From assembly GCA_963920575.1 (NCBI GenBank), contig OY986967.1:17216094-17280093 (forward strand): a stretch of DNA of 64,000 nucleotides. The letters are read 5' to 3'. This DNA comes from Narthecium ossifragum. Taxonomy: Eukaryota > Streptophyta > Magnoliopsida > Dioscoreales > Nartheciaceae. The notes under the pieces were generated by a model. It made no database searches. It saw nothing but the letters and a program-made list of their open reading frames with translations, and had not been told where the DNA came from. Shown here piece by piece: positions 31,743 to 44,098 of this stretch. Each line of letters starts with the position of its first letter. Position 1 is the stretch's first letter. Made by a program: the position numbers and the translations under genes.

Positions 31743-34700
31743 ATGCAAGGTAGACGATCCCTGAATAATCCGTTGGAACCTTTGGATCTAAAAATAGATA
31801 CCACACTTCGAACCGCTAGAACCTTAGCACAAAAGTCTCTAAGTAATTACCAGGAAGCCATAACCACCTTGAAATCCTTAATGGCTGAACACGAGGAACA
31901 TGTCATTGATCCTAATGATAATATGGGTAGGGGTGAACATGATCACAATAATAGGGAAGTCCCAATTAGGAATCACTTCCTACCTGGACCTTATACCTAT
32001 GCTTCTTGTATCAACCCACCGACCATTAATGCTACCCATTATGAGATTAAGCCTAACTGGATTACAGCCTTACCTTCTTTCTATGGGCGTGAGAATGAGG
32101 ACCCTTATGGACACATTGCTAGCTTTCTTGAAATCCTTTCCATGTTCAAACTTCAGCATTTTAATGATGATGCCTTTCGACTCAAGCTCTTCCCTTTTTC
32201 TTTGAAAGACAAGGCTAAACATTGGCTCCAAACTTTAGCGCCAAATTCGATTTCAACATGGGACCAACTTCAGGATGCCTTCCTTAAGAAATACTTCCCG
32301 ATCATTAAAACTCAAAATTATCAAACCATGATTATCTCTTTCAAGCAAAATGAAGATGAGATGTTTCATGAAGCTTGGGAAAGATTTAAGGATCTTCTTA
32401 GAGAGTGTCCCCATCATGAGGTACCTGAGTGGCAGTTAGCCCATTCATTTTATAATGGTCTTAATGATCGTTATAGGACAATGGTCGAAGCTTGCTGCGG
32501 AGGTGTTGTTCTTAGTAAGCCATGGACCGCCCTTTGGGAAATGTATGATAATCTTGCTGAAAATTCACAACACAATGCCTCAGTCTCTAGGAGTCGGTCT
32601 ACCACTGTTCGTAATTCTCGGGGAATTCATGAAATTTCTGAAGTCCAAAGTCTATCCGCACAAGTAGCCCTCCTAACTAAAGACTTAAACCAGTTGAAAA
32701 CAGGCCAATCTCTTGCTCAACAAGCGTCGAATACTTCTCGTGAAATCTGTGCCCTTTGCCTTAATTCTGATCACCATATTACCGATTGTCATCTGGCCCC
32801 CAATTTCCCTGACTTTGTCCAGGAACAAGTTAATGCAACCTATGGTTTTTCCAAACCTCAAAATAACCCTTATTCGAATACCTATAATCCAGGTTGGAGA
32901 ATTCATCCTAATTTTAGTTGGAAGCCACAACAATCGAGTAATTTTCCACGGCAAAGCCACACAACTAATCCTTCTGCTTTTAAGTACCCACCTAAACCTT
33001 CTGCAAATCCAAATCCTGGGTACCCTCCGCAATCAACTTTAACCTCTAAAACCCAATCCTCTTCTGAACCAACTTTAAGTGCCCTCCTTTCAGCTATGAC
33101 TGCCATGAATGACAACATCAACTCAAACATTAGTGGCATAAGAAGTGATTTGACAAGTGAAGTCTCTAAAATTCAGAACTATGTTTCTAGAATAGAGAAC
33201 CAGTGTAATTCCAATACCCAATCCATTAGTAAACTTGAGAACTCACTGGGCCAACTGTCTAACACTATAGCCAAAAGAGAGGAAGGTCATTTGCCAAGTC
33301 AATCGGTCACAAACCCCAGAGGCCAGCACTATGTAGAAAGCCAAAACTTCGAGAGTGCCAAAGCCGTTGTGACCCTTAGAAGTGGAAAAACAGTAGATAA
33401 CCAAATAGGTGAACCTGTCAATCTGGATGATCAAACACCCGATCCGACAACCAAGCGTCTAGCCCAAGATAATTCTCATTTTTCTTCTAATATTGACACA
33501 TCTGATTCTAGAGAGCCTGATCCAGATAAATATATCCCTAAAGTTCCTTTTCCAGCAGCTCTTAAGGACCCTTCTTCAACCATCAAAGCCCGAAAAACTG
33601 CCGAAGAAATCCTTGAAACTTTTAAGCAAGTCAACATCAACATTCCGCTGCTTGATGCCATTAGACAGATTCCTTCTTATGCCAAATTTCTTAAAGATCT
33701 GTGCACCCATAAACGCCAGGCTAAATCCAAAGTGTCTAAAAAGATCTTCCTCACTGAACAGGTTAGTTCTATCTTAAAACATGATACACCTCCCAAACTA
33801 AAAGATCCTGGTACCCCTACAATACCTTATTATATAGGAGACTACCATATTGATGGTGCCCTTCTTGATTTAGGTGCCAGTGTGAACCTTATGCCCTATT
33901 ACCTTTATAAAGAGTTTGGGATGGGAGAACTTAAACAGACGCCTGTGATTTTGCAATTAGCTGATAGGTCAATTAAGACACCTAGAGGTATTTTAGAAGA
34001 TGTTTTAGTCAAAGTGGATAATTTCTTCTTTCCTGTGGACTTTGTTGTCTTAGACATGGAACCTGCGATCCACTGCAAAAAGACTGTACCTATTATTCTA
34101 GGACGTCCCTTTTTGGCCACAGCTAATGCGTGCATAAATTGTAGAACTGGGGTGATGGATGTTTCCTTTGGACATATGCATGTTAAATTGAATATTTTTA
34201 AAACTGCATGCTTGCCTGAGCCTGACGATGATGAATGCTTTAATGTTGACATTTTAACTGAATGTATTGATGATAGATCACATGCCATGATTTTTGATAA
34301 ATTATCTGGTGGTTTGCATGATTATGACTCTGACAGTGATGATGATGTTAATTTAGAAATTGCACAATCGAAAGAGGACATCACAACAAACATCACAGAT
34401 ACACCGATCGATAGGTTAGATGACCGATCAATCGACCTGGACACAACGAAGCTTGAAACTGTCTCTTGGATGATTGAACCTCTTCCATCTCTCTCATCAA
34501 CTCCTGCGCCGACCTCATTGGAGTCACCACCTGAACTTGAACTTAAACCACTACCTAAAACTCTAAAATATGCTTTCCTTGGACTAAACTCTACTCTTCC
34601 CATTATCATTTCGTCATCCTTGTCTTCTGATCAAGAGAGTCAACTTATTAATGTTCTTAAGGATCATAAGAAAGCAATAGGTTGGACGGTCGCTGATTTG

Positions 34701-37445
34701 AAAGGTATTGATCCTTCGATTTGTATGCATAAAATTCACTTAGAGGACGAGTCTAAAACTGTTAGGGAAATGCAACGTCGTCTGAATCCGAATATGAAAG
34801 AGGTAGTGAAGAAAGAAGTGGTGAAACTTTTAGATGCCGGTATTATTTATCCAATTTCTGATAGCCAATGGGTCAGTCCTACGCAGGTAGTACCTAAGAA
34901 ATCTGGTCTAACCGTAGTAGAAAATGACAAAGGAGAGCAAATCCCGATGCGCCAAACTACGGGATGGCGTGTTTGTATTGACTATCGAAAACTTAATGCT
35001 CTAACTAGAAAAGATCACTTCCCTCTTCCTTTCATTGATCAAATCTTAGAAAGACTTTCCGGCCAGAGCTATTATTGTTTTCTAGATGGATATTCAAGGT
35101 ATAACCAAGTTGCAGTTGATCCTCAAGATCAGGAGAAGACTACTTTTACTTGTCCTTTCGGTACTTTTGCTTATCGTAGGATGCCTTTTGGTCTTTGTAA
35201 TGCACCGGCGACATTCCAAAGGTGTATGATGGCCATCTTCTCTGACATGATCGATAAATTTCTTGAAGTCTTTATGGATGATTTTTCGGTGTTTGGAAAT
35301 TCTTTTGAATCTTGTTTAGACAATCTCTCTAAAGTTCTTGATCGATGCATTGAAATCAATCTTGTTCTTAGTTGGGAAAAGAGTCACTTCATGGTTCAGG
35401 AAGGAATCGTGTTGGGGCACATTGTTTCAAAACGTGGTATAGAGGTCGATAGGGCTAAAGTTGAGTTAATTGCTAAATTACCTCCACCAACTTCTGTTCG
35501 TCAAATTCGCTCTTTTCTGGGTCATGCTGGATTTTACCGCCGTTTCATCAAAGACTTTTCTAAAATTTCACAACCCTTATGTGAATTACTAGCCAAGGAT
35601 GTCCCCTTTGTCTTCAATGATGCGTGTTTGACTGCTTTCAAGACTATTCGTGATTTACTATCTACCGCACCTATCGTTCATTCACCGGATTATTCCCTAC
35701 CTTTTGAGCTAATGTGTGATGCCTCTGATTCGGCTATAGGAGCTGTGTTAGGACAGCGAGTAAATAAAATATCGCATGTGATCTATTATGCTAGCAAGAC
35801 CCTCTCTGAATCTCAATTAAATTATACGACTACTGAGAAGGAATTGTTAGCACTAATTTTTGCATTGGAAAAGTTTCGTTCCTATCTCCTAGGCTCCAAA
35901 ATCATTATCTATACTGATCATGCCGCTCTGCGATATCTTTTAGCCAAAAAGGATGCCAAACCTAGACTGATTCGTTGGATCTTGCTTTTGCAAGAATTTG
36001 ATCTAGAAATTAGGGATAAGAAGGGTTCAGAAAATGTAGTTGCTGACCACTTGTCTCGCCTACCCTTGGAACATATTCTTGATGGAACTCCTGTTGACAC
36101 GTCCTTTCCCGATGAGCATCTCTTCCATGTGAACCGTCTTTCGTTGCCTTGGTATGCACATATAGTTAATTTTCTTGTTTCCGACAAGCTTCCTGATTCT
36201 TGGTCTAAAAATGCCAAAGATAGATTCTTTTCTCAGATCAAATATTATTTATGGGAAGACCCTGAGTTATTTAAGCACTGCTCTGATCAAGTTATCCGTA
36301 GGTGTGTGCCCGAGTCTGAAGTCCATGATATTCTCACTTTCTGTCATACTCATGCATGTGGTGGTCATTTCTCAGGAAAGAACACTGCTGCAAAGGTTTT
36401 ACAAAGTGGATTCTATTGGCCTACGATTTTTAAGGATGCTCATAATTTTTGCCAATCTTGTATTAGGTGTCAAAAGACTGGAAATATCTCTCATAGGAAT
36501 GAGATGCCGCAAACGCCGATCTTAGTTGCCGATATTTTTGACATTTGGGGCATTGATTTCATGGGTCCGTTTCCACCTTCTTTTGGTTTTCAGTATATCC
36601 TTGTAGCTGTTGACTACGTGTCTAAATGGGTAGAAGCTATAGCAACCAAGTCGAATGATCATAAAGTTGTGGTTAAATTTCTGCAAAGTAATATCTTTTC
36701 TCGATTTGGGTGCCCTCGTGCAATTATTAGTGATGGTGGTTCTCATTTCAATAATCAACATTTTGCTTCCCTTCTTAGAAAGTACTCTATTACTCATAAG
36801 ATAGCCACCCCTTATCATCCTCAGACCAGTGGTCAAGTAGAACTTTCTAAAAGGGAAATAAAGCGTATTTTAGAGAAAACCGTTCGCATTGACCGCACAG
36901 ATTGGGCCATAAAGCTAGATGATGCACTGTGGGCTTACAGGACTGCTTATAAAATGCCTATCGGTATGTCCCGATATCGATTAGTTTTTGGTAAGCCTTG
37001 TCATTTACCTGTTGAATTGGAGCATCGGGCTATGTGGGCCATTAAAAAGCTTAATACTGATATCAATGCCGCCACAACACATAGGAAGCTTAGTTTATGT
37101 GAACTTGAGGAAATTCGTAATGATGCATATTTGAATTCCAAGATCTATAAAGACAAAACAAAAGCTTTTCATGATAAACACATTTCGAGAAGGACTTTTG
37201 TTGTGGGGCAGAAAGTGTGGCTTTTCAATGCCAAATTACGCCTTTTTCCTGGTAAATTACGGTCTAGATGGTCCGGGCCTTTTATCATAAATAACGTATT
37301 CACGCATGGTGCAGTAGAAATCCGCAATCCACACACGAATGAGATTTTCACTGTTAATGGGCACAGATTAAAGCATTATGTCGAGGACATCGTTCATGGT
37401 GAGGTTATCGAGTCCGTCGAGTTGACGGATCCATGCTTTAAGTGA
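31743..37445 (+). CDS. Gag-Pol polyprotein of Athila element A
   Basis: One uninterrupted 1900-residue frame. Gag occupies about residues 1-330, with the retrotransposon-gag core [17 protein letters not shown] near 155. A CCHC zinc knuckle (C336..C349, spacing 2-4-4) follows. The protease has DLGAS with Asp709. Reverse transcriptase spans roughly 1020-1260 with FMDD (Asp1179, Asp1180). RNase H begins with CDAS (Asp1326). Integrase has an HHCC zinc finger (HACGGH...CQSCIRC) and a DD35E core at Asp1605, Asp1664 and Glu1700. Gag and Pol share a frame, so no frameshift is needed. The start is the first ATG after the leader that keeps the whole frame open. All catalytic residues I looked for are present, so it could be functional. 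The N-terminal 60 residues show no domain I know. Confidence 0.95.
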   Translation: MQGRRSLNNPLEPLDLKIDTTLRTARTLAQKSLSNYQEAITTLKSLMAEHEEHVIDPNDNMGRGEHDHNNREVPIRNHFLPGPYTYASCINPPTINATHYEIKPNWITALPSFYGRENEDPYGHIASFLEILSMFKLQHFNDDAFRLKLFPFSLKDKAKHWLQTLAPNSISTWDQLQDAFLKKYFPIIKTQNYQTMIISFKQNEDEMFHEAWERFKDLLRECPHHEVPEWQLAHSFYNGLNDRYRTMVEACCGGVVLSKPWTALWEMYDNLAENSQHNASVSRSRSTTVRNSRGIHEISEVQSLSAQVALLTKDLNQLKTGQSLAQQASNTSREICALCLNSDHHITDCHLAPNFPDFVQEQVNATYGFSKPQNNPYSNTYNPGWRIHPNFSWKPQQSSNFPRQSHTTNPSAFKYPPKPSANPNPGYPPQSTLTSKTQSSSEPTLSALLSAMTAMNDNINSNISGIRSDLTSEVSKIQNYVSRIENQCNSNTQSISKLENSLGQLSNTIAKREEGHLPSQSVTNPRGQHYVESQNFESAKAVVTLRSGKTVDNQIGEPVNLDDQTPDPTTKRLAQDNSHFSSNIDTSDSREPDPDKYIPKVPFPAALKDPSSTIKARKTAEEILETFKQVNINIPLLDAIRQIPSYAKFLKDLCTHKRQAKSKVSKKIFLTEQVSSILKHDTPPKLKDPGTPTIPYYIGDYHIDGALLDLGASVNLMPYYLYKEFGMGELKQTPVILQLADRSIKTPRGILEDVLVKVDNFFFPVDFVVLDMEPAIHCKKTVPIILGRPFLATANACINCRTGVMDVSFGHMHVKLNIFKTACLPEPDDDECFNVDILTECIDDRSHAMIFDKLSGGLHDYDSDSDDDVNLEIAQSKEDITTNITDTPIDRLDDRSIDLDTTKLETVSWMIEPLPSLSSTPAPTSLESPPELELKPLPKTLKYAFLGLNSTLPIIISSSLSSDQESQLINVLKDHKKAIGWTVADLKGIDPSICMHKIHLEDESKTVREMQRRLNPNMKEVVKKEVVKLLDAGIIYPISDSQWVSPTQVVPKKSGLTVVENDKGEQIPMRQTTGWRVCIDYRKLNALTRKDHFPLPFIDQILERLSGQSYYCFLDGYSRYNQVAVDPQDQEKTTFTCPFGTFAYRRMPFGLCNAPATFQRCMMAIFSDMIDKFLEVFMDDFSVFGNSFESCLDNLSKVLDRCIEINLVLSWEKSHFMVQEGIVLGHIVSKRGIEVDRAKVELIAKLPPPTSVRQIRSFLGHAGFYRRFIKDFSKISQPLCELLAKDVPFVFNDACLTAFKTIRDLLSTAPIVHSPDYSLPFELMCDASDSAIGAVLGQRVNKISHVIYYASKTLSESQLNYTTTEKELLALIFALEKFRSYLLGSKIIIYTDHAALRYLLAKKDAKPRLIRWILLLQEFDLEIRDKKGSENVVADHLSRLPLEHILDGTPVDTSFPDEHLFHVNRLSLPWYAHIVNFLVSDKLPDSWSKNAKDRFFSQIKYYLWEDPELFKHCSDQVIRRCVPESEVHDILTFCHTHACGGHFSGKNTAAKVLQSGFYWPTIFKDAHNFCQSCIRCQKTGNISHRNEMPQTPILVADIFDIWGIDFMGPFPPSFGFQYILVAVDYVSKWVEAIATKSNDHKVVVKFLQSNIFSRFGCPRAIISDGGSHFNNQHFASLLRKYSITHKIATPYHPQTSGQVELSKREIKRILEKTVRIDRTDWAIKLDDALWAYRTAYKMPIGMSRYRLVFGKPCHLPVELEHRAMWAIKKLNTDINAATTHRKLSLCELEEIRNDAYLNSKIYKDKTKAFHDKHISRRTFVVGQKVWLFNAKLRLFPGKLRSRWSGPFIINNVFTHGAVEIRNPHTNEIFTVNGHRLKHYVEDIVHGEVIESVELTDPCFK

Positions 37446-37482
37446 TCCTTTTATGGACGTCGAGCGAAAGACGTAAAATTAC

Positions 37483-37504
37483 GCGCTTTCTGGGAGGCAA
37501 CCCA
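37483..37504 (+). other. conserved post-pol hairpin motif
   Basis: GCGCTTTC followed by TGGGAGGCAACCCA, which can fold as a TGGG/CCCA stem with a 6-nt loop, 38 nt after the pol stop. The diverged element B has the same motif on the minus strand at 61249-61272. Role unknown. Confidence 0.7.
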
Positions 37505-37644
37505 GTTTTATGATTTTTCCTTAGCTTTTTAGAATTGTTTTGATTTCTAGGAATTTTTCCATGATTTTTTCAATTTTTCCTTTATTTTCCGTGATTTTTC
37601 TTTAAGAATAATCATAATATCTATAAAATCAAATTTCCTGGAGG

Positions 37645-37840
37645 ACGGTCGACCGCCACATCGACCGCCAGAGCGTCCGTGCGGCTCTGTCAAAAATAAA
37701 TCTTCTCAGGGTCGATAGAAGGATCGACCGTCAGCTCCTCAAACACGTAACGTGGGTCACGGTCGATCGATCGATCGACCGTCCGTTTATTTTTTCCAAA
37801 TTGCTTGGTTGACGGTCGATCGATCGATCGACCGTCTGAT
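37645..37840 (+). repeat. CGGTCGACCG palindrome module downstream of pol
   Basis: Second copy of the leader module, including GCTCTGTCAAAAATAAATC at 37682-37700. It contains two 24-bp perfect palindromes of the form ACGGTC(GATC)3GACCGT, at 37759-37782 and 37812-37835. It is followed by GC-rich sequence. Confidence 0.9.
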
Positions 37841-37859
37841 TTTGTTCTCAAGTCACCCG

Positions 37860-38540
37860 CGCCCACGGTCGATCCGACTTCATCTTCTTCCTTCCCCATC
37901 ACCGACCGCCGGCCATCTTCACCTCTCCGGCCGCTCCCCGCCCTCCAACCCACCTCCAACACCATCGCAATCTTCCCCTCTACCTCCTCCCGGCCTCTTC
38001 TCCCCCCAATTTCGTCTCTTCCGACGCCGGCGAACGTCCCCTGTTCCTACCGCCATCTCCGATCACCTCTTCCACTGCGTCCCACCGTCCCTAATCACCT
38101 CCAGCACCTTCCTCTGGCCGTCACGACTCTTTTGCAACCTTCAAAACTCAAACTTGTAGCTCGGTTGGCCGGATTCCACCTCCGACGATCCTCCACCGCG
38201 CCGGCCATCTTCTATCCGCCTCTTGGCCCTCTAATTCTATAATTAAATCACCTAGGTGCGTTCTCAGGCCTTCTGCGATGCTCCTTGCTCCTTACTCACC
38301 TCGATTGAAGCTCCGGCCGCCGGATTCTAACTCCGACCATCTTCCTCCGCGCCGTCCACCGTCGTTCCGCCGCCTGGCGACCACCAGTCATAGATCAGAC
38401 GACGTAGATAGACTCCTTGGCCTCCTACGATGCCATCCCCACTGGTCCCATCCTCCGGCGACGACGTTTCACCGTTGATCGTCGCCGGCGAGCTCTCAGC
38501 CGTCCGTTGGCTGATGGACGAGCTCTATAGGTCTTGACCT
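37860..38540 (+). other. GC-rich segment in the env position of element A
   Basis: Proline/serine/arginine-type frames without a convincing start or domain. Element B has a GC-rich extra ORF in the same place (59924-60607), so this may be the remains of the leader and N-terminus of such an ORF. From 38540 to 39080 the sequence is AT-rich with one 118-aa frame that has no recognisable domain. Confidence 0.4.
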
Positions 38541-39081
38541 TTAACCGGGATCATGATATGGATACTGCTAATTTGTGTGCTGTATATGGATGGTTTACTG
38601 TAGTTTATTATTTTAATATCTATATTTTTAATCATGTGAATGAATGGTTGTACAGGCTACATATTCAAGAAATACAAAGGGGATTCTGCCGAAATTTTGA
38701 ACAATTCTCATGCCTTTTTACTATTATTGATATATATTTCATTCTATTCTATTTGATCTTTTGGAAAGGTATTTTTTTTATGACAGGTGGCCTTTGGCAC
38801 TCATTGAGGGGCGCATGTTGCAAATCTTATATAGATCAATTAGGGGTTATTCTTCAAGTCTTTACCTATGTCTCTAACGTTTTATGGTGATTTCTATGGT
38901 TTTATTCTTTTAATCTCTTCTAGAGACATAAATTCATTCAAGGATAACGTGTTCTTCTTATGGGCGGTGTGGTGATCGTCTTTTATGCGAGCCAACTACT
39001 TATAGCGCGATATTTACGGTGATCTCTACCCTTTTCCTTGCTGTATTTTTCTGACTTAGTGTAATTGGGGACAATTACATT

Positions 39082-39097
39082 CAAGTTGGGGGGTTGA
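39082..39097 (+). other. internal polypurine-tract-like motif of element A
   Basis: CAAGTTGGGGGGTTGA, almost identical to the true polypurine tract plus LTR start at 40161-40177 (AAGTTGGGGGGTG|TGA). Element B has a similarly placed duplicate at 58196-58208. Confidence 0.7.
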
Positions 39098-39459
39098 TTC
39101 TAGGAATTTAATTTTTATACATCCCTTGAATTATGTCAAAAGAATAAAATTATGATATGATTTGACAAAGGTGCAGGTTTTAGAAATTTATTTTATGGAT
39201 TATTCTGAGATTTGTATGTCATATAAGGGATGGTAAATTTTACTATGCATGACACTATTTCTATACTTTAACACTTTTACCATGATTTAAGGATAACTTG
39301 ACATATCCTAATGCACATGTTCACTTCCACATGTTAAGGGGTTGATACTAGATTCTAAGCATGATACTAGGATAGATTTACAATTTTATGTCATGACACA
39401 GAAAATACATGAACACATGCAAGTATCTGAGTATGCGAAAAAAAAAAGGATCTTCAACT

Positions 39460-39620
39460 TAGTAACCGGGCAGTGTGCCTAGCCAGCGTGGTGTTCGCGT
39501 AAAACGGTTGAATTTTCTAAGAAAAGTTCTGGAGCTTGATAAAGTTGTGCCTAAACAAAACTATTAAGTGTTTTGCTAAGTAACCGGGTCTCTGCGCCTC
39601 AAGAAGCGGAGAGTGCTCGC
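39460..39620 (+). repeat. diverged ~115-bp repeat pair before the 3' LTR
   Basis: AGTAACCGGGCAGTGTGCCT...GTTCGCGTAAAA and AGTAACCGGGTCTCTGCGCC...GCTCGCATAAAA are two diverged copies. Non-coding. Confidence 0.6.
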
Positions 39621-40161
39621 ATAAAAAGGCAAAGTGTCTGATAGTTGAGAAAAAATTATGGAAAAAAAAACAGATATTGCTATGTGATAAGTGGAAAATA
39701 TGTGCTGGGATAGGATTGTGATCTTGAATAGTTGAAGTGTTTAGATATAATTGACGCTCTGAAGCATGTGGAACCCCAATCACACACAGGAGTGTTAAAT
39801 TAGTTTTTAATCATGATTAAATATGTTGAAGTGTTGGAAATATGTTATGACATGTTTTGATTTACTATATTTTTATGTGACTGTGAGTTGAAGGATGTAT
39901 TCATAGATATTATTTCTATTTCACGCATTAGAGTTGATGAATATTATAATTGATTTCTGATGATATATTTAAGGGATGTATAGATGTTTGTGGGTGTCAT
40001 CCCTAAAAACCCTCAGGAGACTATAACTCCTCCACTGGGGTAACCCAGGGGTTTAAAGGCTTGTTGCACATGCTAAGTGCAATCGTGAGACCTACGAAAG
40101 TGGCTAGTTTGATTTATTGCTTTCTTTTTATATTTTCTTTGCTCGAGGACTAGCAAAGTGT

Positions 40162-40174
40162 AAGTTGGGGGGTG
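40162..40174 (+). other. polypurine tract of element A
   Basis: AAGTTGGGGGGTG immediately before the 3' LTR. Confidence 0.9.
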
Positions 40175-41609
40175 TGATAAGTCACTAAATGTTCATGATT
40201 CAACCTCTTAACTTAGCTTTGTTAGGCCTAGAGTGTTTGTATTTGATAGCTTGTTAGTTGATTTCAGGTTTAATCATGCTTTGAGGAGAAATGCAAGAAA
40301 TTCGGTTAATATGCTGAAATACACTGCTCTGTCGACTGTTAGCATAATATTCACCAGATATTATGCTTATCTCCAAATATTCTGAAATTTTAATGACAGC
40401 TAATAGCCATCAAGACGTACAACTTTCATGTTGAACACTTTCAGAGATTCCAGATGGATTGATAGCAGTTTTGGAAAAGATGAAGATAATTAGCTGTTGG
40501 AAGACTGGTCCGTCGACGCCTGGGAGAATATTCGTCAAATATTCTAGTTAAGTCCACATATTGCAAACTCTTCGGGAGAGGACAGAGGACTTCCAGAGCT
40601 ACATCTTTTGTGTTGGACTCATTCTCAAATTCTAAACCGGTTGAGTCCAGTCGCGATTGGAAGGAGCTGTCAGGGTTGGACCAGGAATTCCGAGTTGTAC
40701 TTGAGGTCTAACTTAACCCTAAAACCCTAATCCGGGAATTAAGATATAAAAAGGGTTTTGTGGCTGGAAAACGGGAGGCCTCCATAGAGGAAAAACAGAG
40801 GAATTCAGATTGGAGAAGAAGACGGAGATGTGGTGTAGATCTCAAGCTTTCTTCATCGAATACATGGCCTTCATCCCAAAGATGAGTGGCTAATCTTCTA
40901 GATCTAGGGATCTCATGAAACTCTAGTATAACTTTCTGTATTTTCTAGTTGATTCTTGTATTCCTTTCTCATAGACATGATCTTATGGATTTGAATTTAT
41001 TGATAATAGAGTTGATGGAAGTATTTCCCTTGACGTATTTTGTGTCCTACTTGATTGCTGTGCTTGATGGTAGAGTTCCATAAGATGGTTTTCATGTGGT
41101 TTTTGATATGCTTTTGAGATAATCTATGCTAAGTAAAGATAGATTGTACTCAGGTTAAGTTCGAAGACAATCTATGCTACACGAAGATAGGTTATGCCTT
41201 AGGTAGTCATCAACTTTCTTTTAGGGTTTCATGTGAGCTTAAGAAGCCATGATTCCATAATGTCTAGAGAAGAAGCAAGATGATAATTAGAGAATACAGG
41301 AAGTGAAGCTAGAGTGGATTGAGGGTTCCCTAGGTTGTTTCTCTCATTGATCTATTTCAACCTCTTTAATTGCTTTCGTAATTAGTTTTAATTAATTAGT
41401 TTCCAAAATCCAAATCAACCTTTCATTGCTTTAGGATTAGAGTTTTGAGTTTCAATTTCACCTTCGTTATTCAAGTCAAAGTTTTCCCTGAGGATCGACC
41501 CCGTAATTCATCATTATACTATCGTTTGAACTTAATATTGAAATAAGGGTTTATAAATTTCTAAATTGCGTTTTGCGTACGATTTAACGACACCATTCGT
41601 GAGCGATCA
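40175..41609 (+). repeat. 3' LTR of element A
   Basis: 1435 bp, aligned with 29799-31232. Differences cluster in the first ~640 bp (about 33 by eye), with only about seven in the remaining ~795 bp. It ends GCGATCA directly against LINE coding sequence. Confidence 0.95.
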
Positions 41610-41612
41610 GCA

Positions 41613-42227
41613 ATCTCGCGATGGAACTCTCTCATGGAGGAGCTTCCAAAGGAAGTGACGAACTCTTGGTCCTACCGGGGAGTTCCATACATTGACCCAA
41701 CCTGCCTGCGAGAGATTGGAAGGTCCCCTGCACTCCTTCGTGACCAACCATAAGTATATGGAGGAGGCATCCGGTTTGCCTGTTCTATTGAAAACCCACC
41801 TTACTTGATCACAGTTTAGTGAAGTGTCAATACGCACCTCCAAGACCTCCTTCATAAGCTCTTCATGAAACTCCTGTTCCACCAAGGCCCTGCACCAGCG
41901 CCCATCATTCATAAGACGTCCGAGGTTGGAGTGTTCCAAAATTCCACCCATTCTAACCATGGCTGGACTCCTCACCAACGGCCCTTCCCCCACCCACCAC
42001 TCTTGCAAGGGATCAATAAGACTACCAGGGGATGGAGTGAACTTTAGACCCAAGCGCAGCTCCCCGGTGGCGCGACAAATAGCCTTCCAGAAAGCAGAGG
42101 ATGGCCTAGAGCGCGGTCGTGAAGGAAGAAGGCCCTTCCATTCATACTTGTCACAAGTTATCGCCTCCCAAATAGAGCTATGCTCCTCCAAGAAACTCGC
42201 CGCCCTTCTCATGTGGAGTGCTCTCTG
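41613..42227 (-). pseudogene. LINE ORF2 C-terminal zf-RVT region
   Basis: In the same frame as the reverse transcriptase, after the TGA at 42228-42230. The text SFLEEHSSIWEAITCDKYEW and the end VWNSPVGPRVRHFLWKLLHE followed by RVPSR match the zinc-binding region found at the C-terminus of plant LINE and gene-like reverse transcriptases. The domain is cut before its CxxC motif by the LTR junction; the last codons up to 41607 come from the LTR. Confidence 0.8.
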
Positions 42228-44098
42228 TCACCGTGCAAGATTGCGAATGCCTAGCCCTCCCAACTCCGTTGGCATGCAAACCAGGTCCCATTGCACGCGA
42301 GACAAGGATCCGATTTCTCGCCAAAGGAACGCACGACACAGCAACTCTAGCTTGCGCAAAACAGAGACCGGCACGCATGAAGGCATCATGACGTGCACGG
42401 GAAGGGCCTGTAGGACTGATCTCACTAGGATGACTCTTCCGGCCTCCGAGAGCATGGCAGCCTTCCACGAGGAAACTTTCAAGACTAACTTGTCTATTAG
42501 CTCTCCAAAATCCAGCGCCCTCAGCCTCCTGCCGCTGACTGGTGTGCCGAGATATTTCCAGGTTCCAGTTGCTTCTACAACGCCTAGTATCCTGCATATC
42601 ACCACACGCCTCTCCACGGGAACGAGTGGAGAGATCCTGACGCTCGACTTTGCTGGGTTGATACTAAGGCCTGAGATGGCTTTAAAGCTTGCCAACAACA
42701 GTTTGAGCTTGCGTGCTTCCATGGGATCGGCAACAGTCGCGAATAGGCAGTCATCCGCATAGAGCAAATGTGAGAATCTTCCTCCGCCACGCCTCAATTG
42801 CATACCCCGTATCCCTGCTCCTGGTCTTGAAACCAGCCTAGAGAGAACCTCCTGCAACAACAAAAATAAATAGGGTGAGAGAGGGTCGCCCTGCCGCAGA
42901 CCCCGTTGCGGCCGCGCCCGACCGGAGATCCTTCCATTAATGATGAAGGCAAAGCTTGGTGATGTCACGCACGCTATGACCCATGATACCCACAAGACAG
43001 GGAAACCCATACAGCACATAACCTCCTTCAAAGCCGGCCATCGCACTCTGTCGTAGGCCGAGCTGAGATCAACTTTGACGACCATGGCCACTCTTGACAA
43101 GGGTGCAACCTCCATAGAGTGAAGTAATTCCTGAGCCGCACATATGTTGTCATGGATAGACCTCCCTGCTATGAACGCTGATTGTTCCTTCCCAACCAGA
43201 TCCTCAAGGACCACCTTCAATCTTCGCACGAGGACTGTTGCTACAATCTTGTAACTTACATTACATAGGCTAATGGGACGGAATTCTTTAATTATCCTAG
43301 GGTTCACACACTTCGGAACAAAGCAAACCAAAGTTTCATTCCATCTTGCTGGAAGGGAGCACGTTCTGAAGAAAGCAAGAACCGCGGCAGTAACCTCCGG
43401 CCCAACAGAACACCAGTTCTTCATGTAGAACTCAGCAGGCACGCCATCTGGCCCTGGGCATTTCGCTTTACCAAGATTAAACACAACTTCCTTGATCTCT
43501 GCCTCCGTGACAGCCCTGCCTAGCATTGCCCTGTGATCGAAGGGGACCTGCGGTAAGGCAGGTAGCTCTCCCTCAACATACGCCCCCTCATCTGCCCAGA
43601 GATCAGTAAAGTAGCGTGCAAATTCTGCACCCATCGCCTCATTAGAAGACACAGTCATTCCTTCAGCAACGACAATCTCTTTCACCTTCGATCTGATAGA
43701 TCTAGAGGCCACAAGCTTATGGAAGAAAGCAGAATTCCTGTCGCCCGCCACAACCCATTCCTTCCTCAGACGTTGCGCCACAGCCCTTTCCTGCAAGGTT
43801 ACAACAGCTGCATGTTGTTTTTCAAGAGACCGGAGCTCCCCTTCTTCCACCACCGTGAGCTCTTGGTGTTCCTCCTTCAGATACATCGAAAGGATGGCTT
43901 CCTCCAGGTGAGCGCCCCGCCGGAATGGGTCACAACTCTCCCTCGTGCTCCACTGCTTAATCGCAATCTTAATTAATTTGATCCTGGTTGCCCAGTTGTA
44001 TTGCAGCGATCCATGCAAGTTTCTTGCCCATGTCCTCCTTACCAAGGTCTTGAAGCAGTCTTCATCAAGCCAGTGGTGCTGAAGACGGAAAAGACCAG
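42228..44098 (-). pseudogene. LINE ORF2 reverse transcriptase
   Basis: A long open minus-strand frame (about 605 residues from the first Met at 44045, open a little further upstream). It carries the plant LINE motifs KCPGPDGVPAEFY, FRPISLCNVSYKI, KVDLSSAYDRV, GLRQGDPLSPYLF and the catalytic YADD (LLYADDCLF), then PAKS and KYLG. This is target-primed reverse transcriptase. It is out of frame with the endonuclease because of the 15-base G run, and it ends in a premature TGA. Confidence 0.9.

Larger units (their letters stand above)
29799..41609 (+). mobile_element. Athila-lineage Ty3/gypsy retrotransposon A, coding region intact
   Basis: Order: 5' LTR (29799-31232), primer-binding site, ~500-bp leader with repeat module, single gag-pol ORF (31743-37445), ~2.7 kb of non-coding sequence where Athila relatives may carry an extra or env-like ORF, polypurine tract, 3' LTR (40175-41609). 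The Athila assignment rests on the TGGCGCCGTTGCCGGGGA primer site, the DLGAS protease, the long 3' region and the GGGAGGCAACCC motif after pol. The LTRs are about 97% alike, so insertion is fairly recent. There is no matching target duplication: CTCTC on the left, GCAAT on the right. Confidence 0.95.

Noticed and set aside
38534..38890. 118-codon frame with hydrophobic segments in the env position of element A
   Set aside because: I considered a remnant envelope-like protein, but it shows no signal peptide or recognisable domain, and AT-rich sequence readily gives hydrophobic frames.
41926..42762. 278-codon plus-strand frame
   Set aside because: Antisense shadow of LINE ORF2, which has clear reverse-transcriptase motifs on the minus strand.
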